NCBI GenBank assembly: GCA_040954595.2 | Contig: CM082598.2 | Location: 8,122,001 to 8,186,000 of the forward strand | Source of the DNA: Balanoglossus misakiensis | Taxonomy: Eukaryota; Hemichordata | DNA length: 64,000 nt | Direction: 5' to 3' | In this document: one piece after another, positions 60,785-64,000 of the stretch | Numbering within the stretch: the stretch's first letter is position 1 | Layout: each line of letters starts with the position of its first letter | Notes under the pieces: model-generated | The model's database searches: none | What the model was told of the DNA's origin: nothing | What the model saw: the letters and a program-made list of their open reading frames with translations, nothing else | Translations under genes and position numbers: made by a program

Positions 60785-61665
60785 CACCACACAACATGTA
60801 CAAAACCACAGGACAACATATAGAAATGCACAAGACAATGTATATGAATGGACAAGACAACATATAGAAACGAACAGGACAACATGTTAAAGGCACACGA
60901 CAACATATAGAAATGCACAAGACAATGTATATGAATGGACAAGACAACATATAGAAATGAACAGGAAAACATGTTAAAGGCATACCACAACATATAGAAA
61001 TGCACAAGACAATGTCTAGGAATGGACAAGACAACCAATATGAATGGACAAGACAACGTATACAAATGGACAAGACAACATATAGAAATGCACAGGAAAA
61101 CATGTTAAAGGCACACCACAACATATATGAAAGGACAAGACAACATATAGAAATGAACAGGACAACATATTAAAGTCACACGACAACATATAGAAATGCA
61201 CAAGACAACATATAGAAATGCACAAGACAACATATATAAATGGACAAGACAACATATAAAAATGAACAGGACAACATAATAAAGTCACACGACAACATAT
61301 AGAAATGCACAAGACAACATATAGAAATGCACAAGACAACGTATGTGAATGGACAAGACAACATATAGAAATGCACAGGACAACATGTTAAATGTACAAG
61401 ACAGCGTATATGAATGCACAAGACAACATGTTAAATGGACAGGACAGCATACATAAATGCACAAGAAAACATGTTAAATGCACAAGACAATATAAAATGC
61501 ACAAGACAACATGTTAAATGCGCAGGACCATATATAAAATGCACAAGACAACATGTTAAATGCGCAGGACCATATATGAAATGCACAAGAAAACATGTTA
61601 AATGCACAAGAAAACATGTTAAATGTACAAGACTACATGTTAAATGCACAAGAGAACATGAGTTC
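60785..61665. repeat. 22-bp tandem array in right terminal inverted repeat
   Basis: Reverse-complement counterpart of the left array, about 40 units (CATATAGAAATGCACAAGAC core), with the same variants in a similar order. Confidence 0.95.
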
Positions 61666-61701
61666 AGTTCACTTAAGGCAGTTATGGCTTCCATAGTTAT
61701 C

Positions 61702-62011
61702 GGGCCACAGTCAGCTGCAGTCGGTCAACAACTATGCCACCGCCTCGCTAAGACTGCAGGAAGAGATGTCAAACATCCTCGCTCCATGTTCATCCAAACA
61801 AGTCGAAAATAGGGCAATTTCTGGTTCCGTCAGTTCAAGCACGTGTCAGATGGAAGCGGCGACAACGGGCGGTATATTTAGCGACGCAGTGACATATGGC
61901 GGCTCGTTCAATATCTATGTTTCAAATGCGACGTCGACGGGATCACCTTCCATGACACAGCCCCCACCACCGCACAAACGCCCGACAGCCAGTTTTGGCT
62001 TATTCACGTGA
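61702..62011 (+). pseudogene. Crypton-like tyrosine recombinase, C-terminal part
   Basis: Read in the frame set by the left half, the sequence after the second GTTATC begins GHSQLQSVNNYATASLRLQE, giving the second catalytic His (GH) and the nucleophilic Tyr (NNY), then a Ser/Thr-rich tail to a TGA at 62,009-62,011. No frameshift or stop is seen in this half. Together with 46,290-46,892 it forms one recombinase gene split by the transposon. Confidence 0.85.
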
Positions 62012-63172
62012 TGTCCGGTGCTGCATGCATGTCATCGGTCGCGTTGTGACTATCGACACGACGACCGTGTCGATAGGTGCATTAAAGCACCTTATCGACA
62101 CGATCACGATGACCGTGTCGATTAAATACAAAATTTACACTAATGTCACCCGTTTGCTTCAGCAAATATTCTCAAATGTACGGCTTTCGTGTTGAAATCA
62201 ATTTTCCTCGTGTGACAAAAAAAGTGTGTCGTTCCCCGGCCCCTACAGTCACTGTGTTAATGCCATGAAATCCAATTACCTTTTTATAATAAACAACCAA
62301 TGAAATAGTGTTCCCAATGTTTACGTGTTCAACTCAAACTGTAAAAAAATCCAATCAGAGAACATTAAACAAATAAATCGCACGCGTAGCTAAAAACATG
62401 TTCAACAACAACAACAACAGTATTTGTTTGATCTATGTAGCTTATTTTCTTCATCTTGAACAATATATTCATGGTGGCGTACGGGGTTAGCGATGTGACG
62501 GATGTGACGTGGGCAGGCTTAGTCACGGTATATGGTATTCCGGCAGAGTGCGTGCGTTCGAAACGTTTTGTCGCGTTTTTTTTTTTCGTTTTTCTTTTTC
62601 CTTCTGTCTGTCTACTTAGTAATTTTTCTCTTCTCTCTCACCCTCTTTCCCACCCTTACCCCTTTTCCCACTACATTCACTGCAGCTATCCGTCAGTTTT
62701 TATAATGTCCGCCCACAGCAAGTTACAACGGGTCAATCGCTTTTCTAATAACAACCGGCCACGGTTAGGAAGGGTATTACCGTTTAACAACAAGTCTATA
62801 TAGTACCAATATTCGCCCATTATGTACAAGAAAACACCAGAGACTACTCGGGGTTATAAAAACACCCGCCGCTCCAAATTGCCACAGTACGCACAGCCGA
62901 TGTATGCAACTAAGCTAAGCGGACCTTCACCATCACTCTTTTGCGACATCCGAACTATGTCCGTACATCCATATCTTTTTTAAGAAACATATTTATTCTA
63001 TATTCGTATTTTCCAATTAAGATGATATATTACAGTGCTGATATTAAAAATATAAACTAAACGGACAATATCGACAGCATAGCGCACCCAGCGGCAGGCC
63101 AGTGGACATCGACTTCGCACGGACTCATGGGTATTTGGCGCTAAAACTATCGATCACGTGATCATTTTGAAG
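62012..63172. other. Region between the recombinase and ZSWIM-like pieces
   Basis: Apart from the hairpins at 62,050-62,122 nothing is recognised. The 115-codon frame at 62,456-62,803 is Phe/Ser/Pro-rich over a T/C-rich tract and is not convincing. Confidence 0.5.
62050..62122. repeat. Three consecutive perfect hairpins with ATCGACACG arms
   Basis: Hairpin 1: CTATCGACACG-ACGAC-CGTGTCGATAG (62,050-62,076). Hairpin 2: GGTGC-ATTAAA-GCACC (62,076-62,091). Hairpin 3: ATCGACACG with CGTGTCGAT (62,094-62,122). Hairpins 1 and 3 share the same arm, so the site can fold as a three-armed cruciform. It lies 40 bp after the stop codon of the recombinase pseudogene. Confidence 0.8.
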
Positions 63173-63180
63173 ATGGCGGC
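63152..63180 (+). promoter_or_regulatory. E-box palindrome and YY1-like site at the start codon
   Basis: GATCACGTGATC (63,152-63,163) is a perfect 12-bp palindrome around CACGTG. AAGATGGCGGC (63,170-63,180) matches the classic YY1 site and overlaps the start codon. Together they suggest a core promoter or translation-start element for the downstream gene. Confidence 0.45.
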
Positions 63181-63426
63181 AAACATGGAGCAGCGTGAGT
63201 TTAACAACTTCGAAGAACTACATCAGTATGTTAGCCAATACGCCAAAATGAATCTGTTCGTATTTACAATAGGTGATTGCCGAACTGTGGGTAACGCAAA
63301 TAAGAAATTAACGAAAGGCAGCAAACCGTATAATACGAAATTTAAATATTCGTATGTAAAGTACGTTTGCAAGCATTACGGTAACCGCAGAAAGACCCAA
63401 AGCGCCGGGATTCGACCAAATCAAAG
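63173..63426 (+). CDS. First exon of a ZSWIM3/FAR1-like, probably MULE-derived protein (partial)
   Basis: From ATG at 63,173 (AAGATGGCG) the exon encodes 84 residues. The pattern FNNFEELHQYVSQYAK, then KFKYSYVKYVCKHYGNRR and GIRPNQ resembles the N-terminal DNA-binding-like region of ZSWIM3/FAR1 and Mutator-like (MULE) transposases. It ends at a strong donor (AAAG followed by GTGAGT at 63,427). The following exon would carry the transposase or SWIM region but is not in the window; a dispersed repeat starts 60 bp into the intron. The first exon is intact. Whether it is a host gene or a mobile copy cannot be told. Confidence 0.65.
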
Positions 63427-63488
63427 GTGAGTTTTATTGAACGTTTACCAAAAACGGTCTCATGGAATTTCTAGGGTGAAAACTAAGG

Positions 63489-64000
63489 GACCGTTCAGTT
63501 TTTATGGCAGGGGGGGGGGCGGCAAGTTTGTGTCATCGGTTCTCAAAATTCCAAAAAATGATGACCCCCCTTTGACAGACCCAAAAATATGATGACCCCC
63601 TCCCCCCCACGCCGAAAACATTCGCCGTCCTGATCCTATGTATACACTGTATGCAATAAAGGGAATGGGGCTCCTCTCCCCTCAATTATAAATTTCTTAA
63701 AGTAATTGAATTATTTAATAATATTGTTGCAATAAAGAAATTAATGAACAAAATAAAATGACAAGTCAATACAATAGTTGCTAGAATTGGTAAAACAAGA
63801 AAAGTGGCGGGGGTGGGCGTGGGAGGAGGTGTCCCCCTCCCACCTAAGAAAATTTTGTAAAATACGGTGCTCAAAGTTGCATTTTAATGAACTCAAAAGC
63901 AAATAAAGTAAATGTTAGGCAGGACGAATTTTGATTTTGCCACTCCACTCAAAGTAAGCATAGGGGTGGGGTGGGAATAAGTCTGCCCTGGTACACTAGA
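63489..64000. repeat. G/C-run dispersed repeat, second copy
   Basis: Starts GGGACCGTTCAGTTTTTATG with a long G-run, then GATGACCCCC words. From about 63,610 it matches 4,290-4,540 (GCTCAAAGTTGCATTTTA; CCTGGTACA). The right end is beyond the window. Confidence 0.65.

Larger units (their letters stand above)
46893..61695. mobile_element. 14.8-kb DNA transposon with DDE integrase-core transposase and HECT E3 gene; 6-bp TSD
   Basis: Left end TATGGAAAGCCATAACTGCC and right end (reverse complement) TATGGAAGCCATAACTGCCT differ by one base and continue identical through TTAAGTGAACTGAACTCATG. GTTATC flanks both sides (46,887-46,892 and 61,696-61,701). Removing the element plus one GTTATC restores the recombinase frame, so the boundaries are exact. 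The termini continue into about 1-kb arrays of 22-bp units in opposite orientation. Cargo: an intact transposase on the plus strand (48,026-49,384), a spliced HECT gene on the minus strand (51,890-60,560), and nested small repeats. A 6-bp duplication and an integrase-like transposase fit the IS3EU superfamily, from memory of that group; not confirmed. Confidence 0.9.

Noticed and set aside
62456-62803. 115-codon open frame
   Set aside because: Runs through a T/C-rich tract, has no motif and no splice or promoter context.

Overview
This is a eukaryotic, almost certainly animal, genomic window. Evidence: genes split by GT-AG introns with consistent phases, AT-rich intergenic DNA with scattered ACATGTA-type words, abundant minisatellites, and metazoan families (BTB-BACK-PHR, HECT, Ginger1, BEL/Pao, Crypton-like recombinase, ZSWIM/FAR1-like). 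The mix suggests a marine invertebrate such as a hemichordate, other invertebrate deuterostome, mollusc or cnidarian. The species cannot be fixed from sequence alone. Most of the window is mobile or repetitive DNA; very little looks like ordinary host coding sequence.

Layout. 1-4 kb: four minisatellites (90, 94, 60 and 50 bp units) and a 57-nt tRNA-like fold. 4-20.4 kb: a gene-poor, decayed repeat field with a large tandem segmental duplication (about 13.9-17.2 and 17.9-20.4 kb, with an older copy at 8.5-11.4 kb). The older copy is split by a 1.94-kb TIR element flanked by TTA. A short module bounded by AG and GTAAG on the minus strand recurs seven times here. 20.4-24.4 kb: CpG-richer DNA with perfect hairpins and no recognised gene. 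24.4-28.3 kb: a 3.9-kb foldback element with 1.65-kb inverted arms and a target duplication. 28.3-30.1 kb: a MITE, a broken BEL/Pao pol fragment on the minus strand and a 76-bp minisatellite.

30.7-35.3 kb: an intron-containing Ginger1-type DNA transposase on the plus strand (zinc-binding module, DDE core, GPY motif), whose last exon adds a proline-rich repeat, a Ulp1-like protease and a C4HC3 PHD finger. 39.4-42.1 kb: a BTB-BACK-PHR gene with a plausible 5' untranslated exon and one frameshift. 43.9-45.1 kb: a three-exon gene of unknown function.

46.3-62.0 kb is the most striking part. A decayed Crypton-like tyrosine recombinase gene is split exactly inside its catalytic Gly-His motif by a 14.8-kb DNA transposon (46,893-61,695). 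Its terminal inverted repeats contain about 1 kb of 22-bp tandem units, and it is bounded by a 6-bp duplication GTTATC. Deleting the element and one GTTATC restores the recombinase reading frame across the junction. The element carries an intact 452-aa integrase-core (DDE) transposase on the plus strand and a multi-exon HECT-type E3 ligase gene on the minus strand. Both proteins start with the same SAM-like domain, suggesting that they work as partners. It fits the IS3EU group best; that assignment is from memory of the family's 6-bp duplication.

63.2 kb to the end: the first exon of a ZSWIM/FAR1-like, probably MULE-derived, gene, then a G-rich dispersed repeat also seen near 4.2 kb. A common theme is two unrelated DNA transposons that both carry ubiquitin/SUMO-system domains (Ulp1 plus PHD in Ginger1; HECT in the 14.8-kb element).
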